Positions 45,768 through 53,490 of a DNA stretch of 64,000 nucleotides are shown piece by piece (within the stretch, counting starts at the first letter, position 1; every line of letters starts with the position of its first letter). The notes beneath the pieces are model-generated. The model ran no database searches. It saw only the letters and a program-made list of their open reading frames with translations, and was not told where the DNA came from. Made by a program: the position numbers and the translations under genes. This DNA is from an uncultured Acidobacteriia bacterium. GTDB taxonomy: Bacteria; Acidobacteriota; Terriglobia; Bryobacterales; Bryobacteraceae. Location of the stretch: assembly GCA_903875575.1 (NCBI GenBank), contig CAIQWJ010000041.1:1-64000 (forward strand), in the 5' to 3' direction.

Positions 45768-47842
45768 CGCGTATACCTCAATCCAACGGTCACCAGGTGC
45801 GCCCGGAAACTCTGATACTGGTAGAAGGCTTCTCCGAAGCCGTAGTAACGCCACTCACCGAAGAACGAGACCTTTTTCGCCATCGGCGCGGTGATTTTCG
45901 CCGTCGGTTGATACCAGGTCGTCGGATTTGTTCCGGAGGTCATGACTGCGGCACCGCCGGCTTCCAGGGTCATTGTCCGTTTCTTTGCCCCCTTGCCCGC
46001 TGACAGCGTCGCATTGAGATTGCCGGAAATCCGGTGGCAGTTCTCGGTGAATACCGAGTTGCCGGGCGAGAGCATTTGCGGCACCAGGAACGCTACCTCG
46101 GTGTGATAGCCACAATGCTCGTACGTGGCATCAACCGTGAACGCCTTGCTGCGCGGAGTATATGCCAGAGTTGCCGACGCCTGATGCGTCAGGTACTTGT
46201 ACGTATCGCCGGCCAGAGGGTTCTGATTACTCATGATACGAAAATCGCCCGAAACCTGCCAGCGCTTCAGGAACGAATAACGTCCCATGGCGCGGACTCT
46301 CTGGTAATTGTACAGGCTGGAGCGGAAGTAGGTGCCCCCGCTTTCCGCGACCTCGGCTTCACCGCTGACGAAGATCTTCTGCGTAGGTCGCCAGGAGATT
46401 GTGCCCATTTCGACGTTACGCCGCATTTTATCCGTGCTCAACAGAAAGAGGCCGTCGGCCGGAGCTACCGCGTCATTCGTCGTCCCCCACATGTACCGAT
46501 AGCCGCCCCGGAGCGTAAGTCCGTCGCCGGCATCGAACAGGACGTTGGTCTCCGCCTGACTCGAATGATAGTCCAGCGTGGAGTTTAGCGCCAGCGCCGT
46601 CGTCGCAATGTTGTTGCCGGATACGGCCTGCGCCCCGTTTTGCGTCGCGGTACTCCTGTTCGCCATCCGATCCGTCAGAAAGGACTGCAGAATTCGGATC
46701 CGGTGATAAGGCCGGATTTCCCAGCCCGCGTTTATTGTGGTGTGCGGGAACCGCGTGGAAGAACTCACCAGATACTGTTCGCTGCTGTAGAAAAGCAACT
46801 GACTCAGGATCACCATGTTCCCGTTGTCGAACTGCTGATAATTCACATCGGCGTGCGGTCTTGTGTACATGGCCTGGGCATACACGTCGAACCACGAAGT
46901 GGGGCTCGAAGTCAGAATGGCTTTCGTAAAATTGCTGCTGCCGCGAATCCCGTAAGCCTGCATCAGATGAGTCAGACTCAGCGTCTGGCCATAAATCGGA
47001 TTGGTCAGATCGCCCAGGTTGGTGCCGTTGGTCAGGTCACTCTGGTCGCCGCGGAAATTTGTGTAGCCTTCTTCCAGTGTGGCGTCAAAGTGCCGGAATG
47101 CGGCACGGAAGCCTGCCCGCAACAGGTTGGTCAAATCGTCCATCTGATCCGCAATCGGATATACGTTGCCATCGCTCTGGAACGTCGTGACGCCGGTGCC
47201 CCGGCTGGAATCGCGTTCTGCGGCAACGTAGGGCGTAAAGGCGCGGCCCGGATGGAATTCGAAATTGAGGCTGGTGATCCTCCGATGCCGGTCAAACGAC
47301 TGCTGGTCGAGCGCAATGCCCCTGGCCAGCAGCGGGTCCGCGTAGGCAGGCAGATTGTTGAAGTAGGAAATACCCCGATAGTCGATGTTCAGTCGGTACG
47401 TCTCCGCCTTCTTGGCGTCGAAATGAAACGTCGAATAAGGATCGCCACCCCAGCCGGCTGCCCGAAGATGAGCAGTATCGAACAGGCGACGGCTGGCCTG
47501 CAGGAATGTCAGGTCCAGGCCGACCAGCTTTGGCCCCTGGCCCAGGTTCACGACGCTCCGGTAGGTATCGAAACTGCCGCCGGGGGTATTCAGCCACCGA
47601 TAGCCGATGTCCAGCGTGCCGGTTACCCACGAATCGCCGGTCGGCCTCGATTCGGGCGCTGCGGCCGGGGCGGGGGCCGCCGATACCGTTGTGTCGGCGG
47701 GTTTCGCTTCGGCGGCGGGAGTTGCAATGGCCGCCGGTGCGGCACCCGTTGCCGCCGGAGGCGTCTGCGCAGAGAGAATGCATGTCGCCCCTGAGAGGCT
47801 GACCACGAGCATCATTGTGCGGAAATCCATGTGGCGTCTCAT
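45764..47842 (-). CDS. Outer-membrane beta-barrel partner of a decahaem cytochrome (MtrB/PioB-like), copy 1
   Basis: A 692-residue outer-membrane protein. A signal sequence (MMLVVSLSGATCILSA) is followed by an Ala/Pro-rich linker of about 45 residues and then many amphipathic strands rich in Tyr, Phe and Arg; the chain ends VTVGLRYTR. Strand signatures such as GGYRYMWGTTNDAV and YSFLKRWQVSGDFRIMSNQN suit MtrB/PioB-type barrels, which hold a periplasmic multihaem cytochrome in the membrane. The N-terminal CXXC of Shewanella MtrB is not present. It starts at an ATGA overlap with the decahaem gene and ends at an ATGA overlap with the tetrahaem gene, a strong sign that the three work together. 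Other multistrand porins remain possible. Confidence 0.75.
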   Translation of the reverse strand: MRRHMDFRTMMLVVSLSGATCILSAQTPPAATGAAPAAIATPAAEAKPADTTVSAAPAPAAAPESRPTGDSWVTGTLDIGYRWLNTPGGSFDTYRSVVNLGQGPKLVGLDLTFLQASRRLFDTAHLRAAGWGGDPYSTFHFDAKKAETYRLNIDYRGISYFNNLPAYADPLLARGIALDQQSFDRHRRITSLNFEFHPGRAFTPYVAAERDSSRGTGVTTFQSDGNVYPIADQMDDLTNLLRAGFRAAFRHFDATLEEGYTNFRGDQSDLTNGTNLGDLTNPIYGQTLSLTHLMQAYGIRGSSNFTKAILTSSPTSWFDVYAQAMYTRPHADVNYQQFDNGNMVILSQLLFYSSEQYLVSSSTRFPHTTINAGWEIRPYHRIRILQSFLTDRMANRSTATQNGAQAVSGNNIATTALALNSTLDYHSSQAETNVLFDAGDGLTLRGGYRYMWGTTNDAVAPADGLFLLSTDKMRRNVEMGTISWRPTQKIFVSGEAEVAESGGTYFRSSLYNYQRVRAMGRYSFLKRWQVSGDFRIMSNQNPLAGDTYKYLTHQASATLAYTPRSKAFTVDATYEHCGYHTEVAFLVPQMLSPGNSVFTENCHRISGNLNATLSAGKGAKKRTMTLEAGGAAVMTSGTNPTTWYQPTAKITAPMAKKVSFFGEWRYYGFGEAFYQYQSFRAHLVTVGLRYTR

Positions 47843-48798
47843 TTCATCAGGAACCTGTCCGCATAGCTGCCGTGAAGCTTCTGGTGGCAGACCGTGCAGT
47901 TTTGATAAACGGGAGAATTCAGATTGTGCAGTGCTGGCGGCACCACGCCCATGGCGAGACTCTCGCCGGGCACCGCGTTCGGCATATTCGCGTGGCATTC
48001 CAGACAAACCTGCCGCACTGTTGAGCGAACCAGCATTCGCGGATTTGCCGAGCCATGCTGTTCATGGCACGCCGTACATCCATCGAACTTCACCGGCGCG
48101 TGTTCAAAGGTAAACGGGCCACGCTTGTCGCCATGGCAGGAAAGGCAACCAGGCTCGCTGGCCGCAAACGTTTGCGTCATGGTGGGCCGCACTGTGCCAT
48201 GCGGATTGTGACAATCCACGCACTTCATGGCGTTTTCCGGAATCTTGTGCCGGAAGGGCATTTCAAACTGAGCTTTCACATTGGCGTGGCAGCCTTCACA
48301 GAGAGTGTTGACGTCTGCGTTCTTCCGCGCCACCAGCAGCGTGCCGCCATTGACATGCATTTTGTGGCAACTGGGGCAGGACACAGCGTTTTTCGCGTGC
48401 GTGCTTTGTATGCGGCCCGCGTGCGTCGGCTGATTCAGATGGCAATTGAGACACATCTTGTCGGTTTCGGCCGCCGACAGCTTAGAAGGGAATCGTATGA
48501 AGGAAATATCACCTGTAGAAGCGTGTTTGGCACCCGGTCCGTGGCAGGATTCACAGACGTGTCCCTGAAAGCCATAGCGGGGATCCGTCTCCAGCACGCG
48601 GTGGGCGTTGTTGTGGGTGACGTTGTTGAAATTGTCCTCATGGCACATCTGGCACATATCGGAGCCCGCGTAATCGTCCCCAAAGGCCTTGGGGACTACA
48701 GCGGGCTTCTGTGCGAACAGACTTCCGGAGAGGAACAAAAGCGCCGCAACCCCGGTTGCCCGAAGGTTGCGGCGGCGAGAAGGACAGACATTTTCCAT
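47839..48798 (-). CDS. Periplasmic decahaem cytochrome c (DmsE/MtrA-like), copy 1
   Basis: A 319-residue exported cytochrome with ten CXXCH sites at residues 49-53, 82-86, 116-120, 141-145, 167-171, 193-197, 218-222, 241-245, 265-269 and 301-305. Doubled pairs such as CVDCHNPHG and CTACHEQHG are typical of the DmsE/MtrA family, whose haem chain carries electrons through an outer-membrane barrel. The signal peptide is around residues 13-29 (RATGVAALLFLSGSLFA). I preferred the ATG at 48798 (GGTGA nine bases upstream) to a GTG at 48810 that lies within a hairpin. The stop overlaps the porin start. Confidence 0.92.
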   Translation of the reverse strand: MENVCPSRRRNLRATGVAALLFLSGSLFAQKPAVVPKAFGDDYAGSDMCQMCHEDNFNNVTHNNAHRVLETDPRYGFQGHVCESCHGPGAKHASTGDISFIRFPSKLSAAETDKMCLNCHLNQPTHAGRIQSTHAKNAVSCPSCHKMHVNGGTLLVARKNADVNTLCEGCHANVKAQFEMPFRHKIPENAMKCVDCHNPHGTVRPTMTQTFAASEPGCLSCHGDKRGPFTFEHAPVKFDGCTACHEQHGSANPRMLVRSTVRQVCLECHANMPNAVPGESLAMGVVPPALHNLNSPVYQNCTVCHQKLHGSYADRFLMK

Positions 48799-48814
48799 GC
48801 TGTTAGTCACCGGA

Positions 48815-48848
48815 GCCCCACGGTCCCGGAAATCCGAAACCGTGGGGC
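48815..48848 (-). promoter_or_regulatory. Intercistronic stem-loop between the two decahaem genes
   Basis: A perfect 10-bp stem (gccccacggt / accgtggggc) with a further small stem in its loop fills most of the gap between the OmcA/MtrC-like gene and the DmsE/MtrA-like gene. There is no T-run on the minus strand, so it is not a classical terminator. It may set different levels of the two proteins by stabilising or attenuating the transcript. Confidence 0.55.
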
Positions 48849-48863
48849 AGCTTTCATTTTGTT

Positions 48864-51059
48864 TTAGTATTCTGCGTGAGCGATGGAAACCGCGAACGGC
48901 TGAACAACTCCGTTCACTGCTGCACTGTTATGGCAGATCGTGCAGCTCTCACCGAGTGTGCTGGTGTTGGCCAGCATATGGGAAGAGGCAGCCTGACTCG
49001 CATGGCATCCGCTGCAGGCCGCTGTAATGGCCGGCGCCGGATTGATGAGACCCTGCGGGGTCGTCATCACGTTCTTGTTCAGCGGAAGAGCGTTCTCGGT
49101 ACCCGCCAGGTGGCACATGGAGCAATTCGCCACATCCTGCGTGCCACCAGTGGGTGTGAAACCCGGATACCGGGTGGTGGAGTAATCGTGATGACTACCG
49201 CCGAACCCGACTACCGTGTAGCTGGAGCCGTCATTCGCCAGATTGCCGCCGTTGTGGATGCGGTGGACCAGGTAGTTGAAGTTAACGGCCTGGTTCGGTG
49301 CCGTTTTATCAGCCGCAACAACCGCGCTCGGACGTACCGGAGAATCGGTGGTCGACGGATTGTGGCACATGATGCACAGTTCCGTGTTCCGGCGCGATCC
49401 GCCGTGCAGTTCCAGTGAGAAGTGGCAGTTGTTGTTGCAGTTTGCCGTGGAAACTACCGCGCGGCGATTGACCACCGGCGTGCCATCCACAGAGAAGTAG
49501 ATCACGTTATTGTAGGGGCTTTCCGTGACCGTTTTCGCCGCTGTCGTGCCGGCGAGCAGGGTCTGTGCCACTCGCGATCCGTAGAAGCTGATCGCGTAGG
49601 TTCCGGTTGCGTTGGCCGGAAGCTTGTTTGTGAAGGTGTAAGAGCAGGCGCCAGCTGCGGAGCAGGTGACAGTCGTTGCGCTGCCGCTTTCCGTCAGATA
49701 GCCGGGAGTGGTGATGTTGCTGCCGAAGCTCGTATAACCATAGTCAGTGGTCGGGCCGGCCATCACGAAGGTGAGGGACGCCATCTGAGAATAAGCAAGC
49801 GCTTTACCGCTGCCGTCCAGAAGGTTGAAGTTGATGGTCGGAGCCTTGCCTGCCACGCCATTTGTGACGCTGGTCAGAGTGATCGCAACGCCGCCAAGTA
49901 AGGGATAGGTACTGCCTGGCTTGGCGTCTTCGGCGACGAAGTGCGCGCCCTTAACGGAAGCATCGAAGGGAAGTTCACCCTGCGGAATATGGCAGTTGGC
50001 GCACTGGCTGTCGCTCGCCTGCGGTCCACCGGGGTGATTCACGCCAGTCTTGAAGTTCACATCGTCATGGCAGGAACCGCAGGCTGCGGCCGTGGGTTTA
50101 GTCATGTAGAAGTTGGCCTGTTTCGCGCCTGCATTCTGATCATGGCACTTCTCGCAGCGGAAACCATTGGTCGCCGTGGCGTCGGAAGCTGATGTTGAGG
50201 CAGGGAATATGTTGGGAGAGAAGTCGTCGCTCCCAATCTTATAGATGCCGCCGGCAAGCACGCTGGGAAGCTGTGAACCCAGGTGGATCTTGTGAATCAT
50301 GACCTTGAAGTCCACCGTGTTGCCTGTGGCTGAGTCGGTGCTCTGCGGCGTGTGGCAAATGATGCAGAGTGCCACCTGACGGCGCGTACCGCCATGGTGA
50401 GACATCTGGTCGTGGCAGTTGTTGCAGGACGCCGTTGCGACGATGTCCCGGATCTGGGTGACGGCCGAACCATTTGGCAGGAAGCTATAGGTCGTGCTTG
50501 CGTAGTTGTTCGGAATATTGAAGGATGTCAGTGTGCGACGACCATACACACCAATCGTGTGAGTAGCTGTCGCGTCGAAGCCTGTCGGCGCCTTATTACC
50601 AAATACGTAGGTATACTGGCCGTTGCCAAGAGCCGTCAGTACGCCGCCCGAATCGGCGGCCGCAACCGCGAACGTTCCTGCTGCGCCGGTTTTGTTCGAT
50701 GTAATGTACGACGTGTACTGATCGCCGGTCTTCGGAATGTAGGCAACTACATAGCTCATCGTGATGACGCCGGGAGTGTTAATGCCTGTGTTATCCAGCG
50801 GTAGCCCGGAAGTGTCCTTCAACGTATAGGTAACCGAAATCACACCGGCTGATGAGATGGATGCCGTGTTGATGGTGACATTCAAACCGGATGCACCCGG
50901 AAAGTTAATGTTTGCGTCTGTAATATAAGCCAGCTTGTCCCGTAGGCCATACGGACTCTTGCCCGCGCCCGCCATGGTCAGCGCGGCGGCGGAAAGAAGA
51001 ATGAGCCAACAAGTCCTGGCCGTCAATCGTCTTCCTATCCTTCTCGCGATATTTTTCAT
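48864..51059 (-). CDS. OmcA/MtrC-family decahaem cytochrome c
   Basis: A 731-residue exported protein with two pentahaem modules, each after a beta-rich domain, as in MtrC/OmcA. Module one: haem sites at 212-216, 232-236, 302-306, 327-331 and 353-357. Module two: 541-546, 562-566, 646-650, 682-686 and 706-710. The first site of module two is CNNNCH, a CX3CH motif. A Cys466-Cys472 pair (CSAAGAC) is placed for a disulfide in the second beta domain. The signal region (CWLILLSAAALTMAGAG) has no lipobox, unlike Shewanella MtrC, so surface attachment must be by other means. ATG at 51059 was chosen because it precedes the signal. It would be the terminal reductase of the conduit. Confidence 0.9.
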   Translation of the reverse strand: MKNIARRIGRRLTARTCWLILLSAAALTMAGAGKSPYGLRDKLAYITDANINFPGASGLNVTINTASISSAGVISVTYTLKDTSGLPLDNTGINTPGVITMSYVVAYIPKTGDQYTSYITSNKTGAAGTFAVAAADSGGVLTALGNGQYTYVFGNKAPTGFDATATHTIGVYGRRTLTSFNIPNNYASTTYSFLPNGSAVTQIRDIVATASCNNCHDQMSHHGGTRRQVALCIICHTPQSTDSATGNTVDFKVMIHKIHLGSQLPSVLAGGIYKIGSDDFSPNIFPASTSASDATATNGFRCEKCHDQNAGAKQANFYMTKPTAAACGSCHDDVNFKTGVNHPGGPQASDSQCANCHIPQGELPFDASVKGAHFVAEDAKPGSTYPLLGGVAITLTSVTNGVAGKAPTINFNLLDGSGKALAYSQMASLTFVMAGPTTDYGYTSFGSNITTPGYLTESGSATTVTCSAAGACSYTFTNKLPANATGTYAISFYGSRVAQTLLAGTTAAKTVTESPYNNVIYFSVDGTPVVNRRAVVSTANCNNNCHFSLELHGGSRRNTELCIMCHNPSTTDSPVRPSAVVAADKTAPNQAVNFNYLVHRIHNGGNLANDGSSYTVVGFGGSHHDYSTTRYPGFTPTGGTQDVANCSMCHLAGTENALPLNKNVMTTPQGLINPAPAITAACSGCHASQAASSHMLANTSTLGESCTICHNSAAVNGVVQPFAVSIAHAEY

Positions 51060-51370
51060 GCTCCACACCTTTCGCGCCGGCTGTCCTGGTCCGGCCTGGT
51101 GCGTTAAGAGCATTCCAGGGGCCAATGTCGCCTTGTTTCCATAGATTTGTAGATTCGCAAAAACGCCCGCTTTTTGCCATGTTCACGTCTGGCTGCCCCA
51201 AAAACGCCTGCGCCCCTGAGGGTGGAGCCTGAGTGATTTGACGCAACTCCAGAGGGAGCGGGCACAGTTGGCTTGTTCCGATATACGTCCCGCCCTCCAA
51301 AACGGAAATGGAGAGCGAACCAACGAAAACTCCAAAAAGAGCGTATAGCGAAAAAATGTGGTTGAAACGG
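51060..51370. other. Upstream region of the OmcA/MtrC-like gene
   Basis: No protein-like frame. The gap must hold the promoter for the downstream half of the cytochrome locus, because a terminator sits at its upstream end (51371-51397). I find A/T-rich runs and a TATATC-like box near 51283 but no promoter pair with acceptable spacing on the minus strand. Confidence 0.35.
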
Positions 51371-51397
51371 AAAATGCCCGGGAGGGAGGCCCGGGCA
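51371..51397 (-). terminator. Intrinsic terminator after the first NapC-like gene
   Basis: Minus strand: 8-bp stem tgcccggg / cccgggca with a 7-base loop, then TTTT and a pyrimidine-rich stretch. It lies 30 bases after the stop of the NapC-like gene and divides the cytochrome locus into two transcription units. Confidence 0.8.
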
Positions 51398-51426
51398 CTG
51401 AACAACGATTTCGAAGGTAGCCTCTG

Positions 51427-52053
51427 TTATTTCGGCTCAGTCCAGAACTTGGCGTCTTTCAGATCGCCCACTTCATGGATCGTGTCGTGGCAGCTGGACG
51501 ACGTGCAGGAAAGCTGGCTCGCCTTCACCTTTTGCAGCATATCCGCTGTCTTGTGATGTCCGTTGACGGTTTCAAAGGCGCGGCTGCCCAGATGGCAATG
51601 CAGGCAGGTGGAATTCGGGAACGGTGAGGAGATCTTGATATCGGCAGGCTTGCGCGGAGTTCCGAAGTACTGAACATAAACATTCTTCAAGCCGTGAATC
51701 TTGGAAGTAATCCCTCCAAAGAGCGCGTAATCGGCGTGGCAGGTAAAACACGCCTGATCGCGGGGCACAAACCTGTTTTCAAAGTGCACTGCCGGGATGT
51801 AGCTCTTGTCGTCATAATGCAGGGTCTTGCCAAAATCCGCCATGACATGGCACTGCAGACAAAACTCCGTTGTACTCGCCCGCTCCTCATGCTCCGTATA
51901 GCCGCCCCAGACCGCTACGACGGGCAGTACCAGCAAAGCGACAAACGACAGGATCCTGCCTTCCCGCGTTCTTGAGATGCCGGCACGGAGGCCGACAAAT
52001 GCGGCGAGCGCGAAACTCAGAGCGATCAGCGTGAGGGTAATGGCGTACTGCAT
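51427..52053 (-). CDS. NapC/NirT-like membrane tetrahaem cytochrome c, copy 1
   Basis: A 208-residue inner-membrane protein with two N-terminal hydrophobic segments (about 3-22 and 34-52) and a periplasmic haem domain. Haem sites: CLQCH (65-69), CFTCH (102-106), CLHCH (150-154) and CTSSSCH (183-189), the last a CX4CH motif. Family members take electrons from quinols and pass them to periplasmic partners, as CymA or NrfH do. It is about two thirds identical to the gene at 52527 by eye. ATG at 52053 was chosen over a longer start because it begins the first membrane segment. A 252-base gap, with a hairpin at 52154-52172, separates it from the upstream small membrane protein. Confidence 0.88.
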   Translation of the reverse strand: MQYAITLTLIALSFALAAFVGLRAGISRTREGRILSFVALLVLPVVAVWGGYTEHEERASTTEFCLQCHVMADFGKTLHYDDKSYIPAVHFENRFVPRDQACFTCHADYALFGGITSKIHGLKNVYVQYFGTPRKPADIKISSPFPNSTCLHCHLGSRAFETVNGHHKTADMLQKVKASQLSCTSSSCHDTIHEVGDLKDAKFWTEPK

Positions 52054-52305
52054 AAGGTTTCGCTTCTCCCGAACTCGTAAAATGCCATCGCTGGAAAACC
52101 CTGCCGCGAGTCTGGACATAGTGCCAGCACCCGAGGCAGGCTTCCGGCAGGTCCCGTGGAAGCACTCCACGGACCAAAGTTACAGAACTCTTATAAACCG
52201 GGCAAATCGCCGCAATCCGGGCTTCCCGTCCTGCTTCGTCCGCCCCATGTAACGCTGGCTTTGCGCGATTAGACGCCACATCTGCGCGGGTTCGCTCTTC
52301 CCGGC

Positions 52306-52530
52306 TTAAGACTGGCCAGCCCGAGTCGCCGGGCTCACCGGCGCATCCGGGTGAGTGTGGCTCAGCAGGCTGAACACGTAATAAGCCACGCCAATCAGCA
52401 TGATCGGCACGCCGAAACCGACGAAAGCGATGAAAGCCAGCGGATGCAGCGGCAGCAGCGACAGGAATTGCAGCAACAGACCCGCGGCTACCATGAATCC
52501 GGCTCGGCGGAGTTTTGTCTCGATGTTCAC
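52306..52530 (-). CDS. Small membrane protein coupled to the NapC-like gene
   Basis: A 74-residue protein with two hydrophobic segments (about 10-28 and 31-55) and a polar Pro/Ala-rich tail (HTHPDAPVSPATRAGQS). No family recognised. The ATG overlaps the stop of the upstream NapC-like gene as ATGA, so it is made together with that protein. It has no Cys, so it binds no haem; an assembly or anchoring role in the quinol oxidase complex is a guess based on position. Confidence 0.6.
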   Translation of the reverse strand: MNIETKLRRAGFMVAAGLLLQFLSLLPLHPLAFIAFVGFGVPIMLIGVAYYVFSLLSHTHPDAPVSPATRAGQS

Positions 52531-53168
52531 TTGGCTTCAGTCTCCTTCGGTTCAGTCCAGAACTTCGCATCCTTCAGATCGCCCACCGCATGAATCGTGT
52601 CGTGGCAGCCGGAAGAGGTGCAGGAAAGCTTGCTCGCTTTCACCTTCTCCAGCATGTCGGCGGTCTTGTGATGCCCGTTCACTTCCTCGAACTTGCGTGA
52701 ACCCAGATGGCAGTGCAGGCAGGTTTCGTTCGGGAACGGCTTGTACAACTTGATATCGGCGGGCTTCGGAACATCACCGAAGTACTGCACATAAATGTGG
52801 TGCATCCCGTTAAACTTGGCTTTGATCCCGCCAAACATGGCGTAATCGGTATGGCATGTATAGCAAGCGTGTTCGCGTGGCACGCGATTATTCTGAAAAT
52901 GCGCGGCTGGAATATAGCTCTTGTCGTCGTAGTGCAGGCTCTTGCCGAAATCTTCCATGACGTGGCACGAAAGGCAGAACTGCGTTGAAGTGGCCCGGTC
53001 CAGGTGCTGTTCGAAACCGCCCCAGACCGAGACCACCGGAAGAATAAACAGCGCAACGAAGGCCAGCATCTTGCCCTCGCGCGTTCGCGAGAGTCCTTCC
53101 CGGAGTCCGACGAATAACGCGAGAATAAGACTCACTGCGATCAGCGCGAGGGTGATGGATATTGGCAT
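52527..53168 (-). CDS. NapC/NirT-like membrane tetrahaem cytochrome c, copy 2
   Basis: A 213-residue paralogue of the 51427 gene with the same layout: two N-terminal membrane segments, then CLSCH (65-69), CYTCH (102-106), CLHCH (150-154) and CTSSGCH (183-189). The fourth site again has CX4CH, and the flanking sequence DTIHAVGDLKDAKFWTEPK is nearly identical in both copies. It follows a monohaem cytochrome gene after 4 bases. As the likely entry point from the quinone pool, it could feed the decahaem-porin pairs. Confidence 0.88.
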   Translation of the reverse strand: MPISITLALIAVSLILALFVGLREGLSRTREGKMLAFVALFILPVVSVWGGFEQHLDRATSTQFCLSCHVMEDFGKSLHYDDKSYIPAAHFQNNRVPREHACYTCHTDYAMFGGIKAKFNGMHHIYVQYFGDVPKPADIKLYKPFPNETCLHCHLGSRKFEEVNGHHKTADMLEKVKASKLSCTSSGCHDTIHAVGDLKDAKFWTEPKETEAK

Positions 53169-53172
53169 AAAG

Positions 53173-53490
53173 TTACTTTGCGAGACTCCTGTAGTACTGA
53201 ACCAGGCCTTTGATCTGGTCCGGCTTGTAGTCCTTACCGAAACCGTCCATGTCCTTGCCCTTGCCTTCGGTGGCAATCTTGATCATGTCCGCTTCGGATT
53301 CCTTGGTCACGGTCTCGTGAATGTCCTTGACCTTCAGCTTCTTGCCCTTGGCGGTCTTCCCGGTTCCGTCTTCTCCGTGGCAGATGGAGCACTTATCCAG
53401 GAAGATGGCCTTGATGTCGGCCTGCGCCCAGCCTGCGGCTGTGCAGGTGAGACAGAAAAGAACGGCGGCTGCGATTTTCGATTTTGACAC
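53173..53490 (-). CDS. Periplasmic monohaem cytochrome c
   Basis: A 105-residue exported protein, signal peptide MSKSKIAAAVLFCLTCTAAGWA, one haem in LDKCSICHGEDGTG (about residues 31-44). The distal Met is probably in KDMDGFGKDY. Start is GTG directly after the porin stop codon, with AAGGAG 9 bases upstream inside the porin frame. Similar in size to, but not a close copy of, the 44242 protein. It probably moves electrons between the NapC-like proteins and the periplasmic decahaem cytochrome. Confidence 0.9.
   Translation of the reverse strand: MSKSKIAAAVLFCLTCTAAGWAQADIKAIFLDKCSICHGEDGTGKTAKGKKLKVKDIHETVTKESEADMIKIATEGKGKDMDGFGKDYKPDQIKGLVQYYRSLAK

Noticed and set aside
50905-51405. A 166-codon minus-strand frame before the OmcA/MtrC-like gene, starting with a hydrophobic stretch
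   Set aside because: It spans a terminator, overlaps the signal-peptide region of the real gene in another frame, and its codon third positions are not biased like coding DNA.
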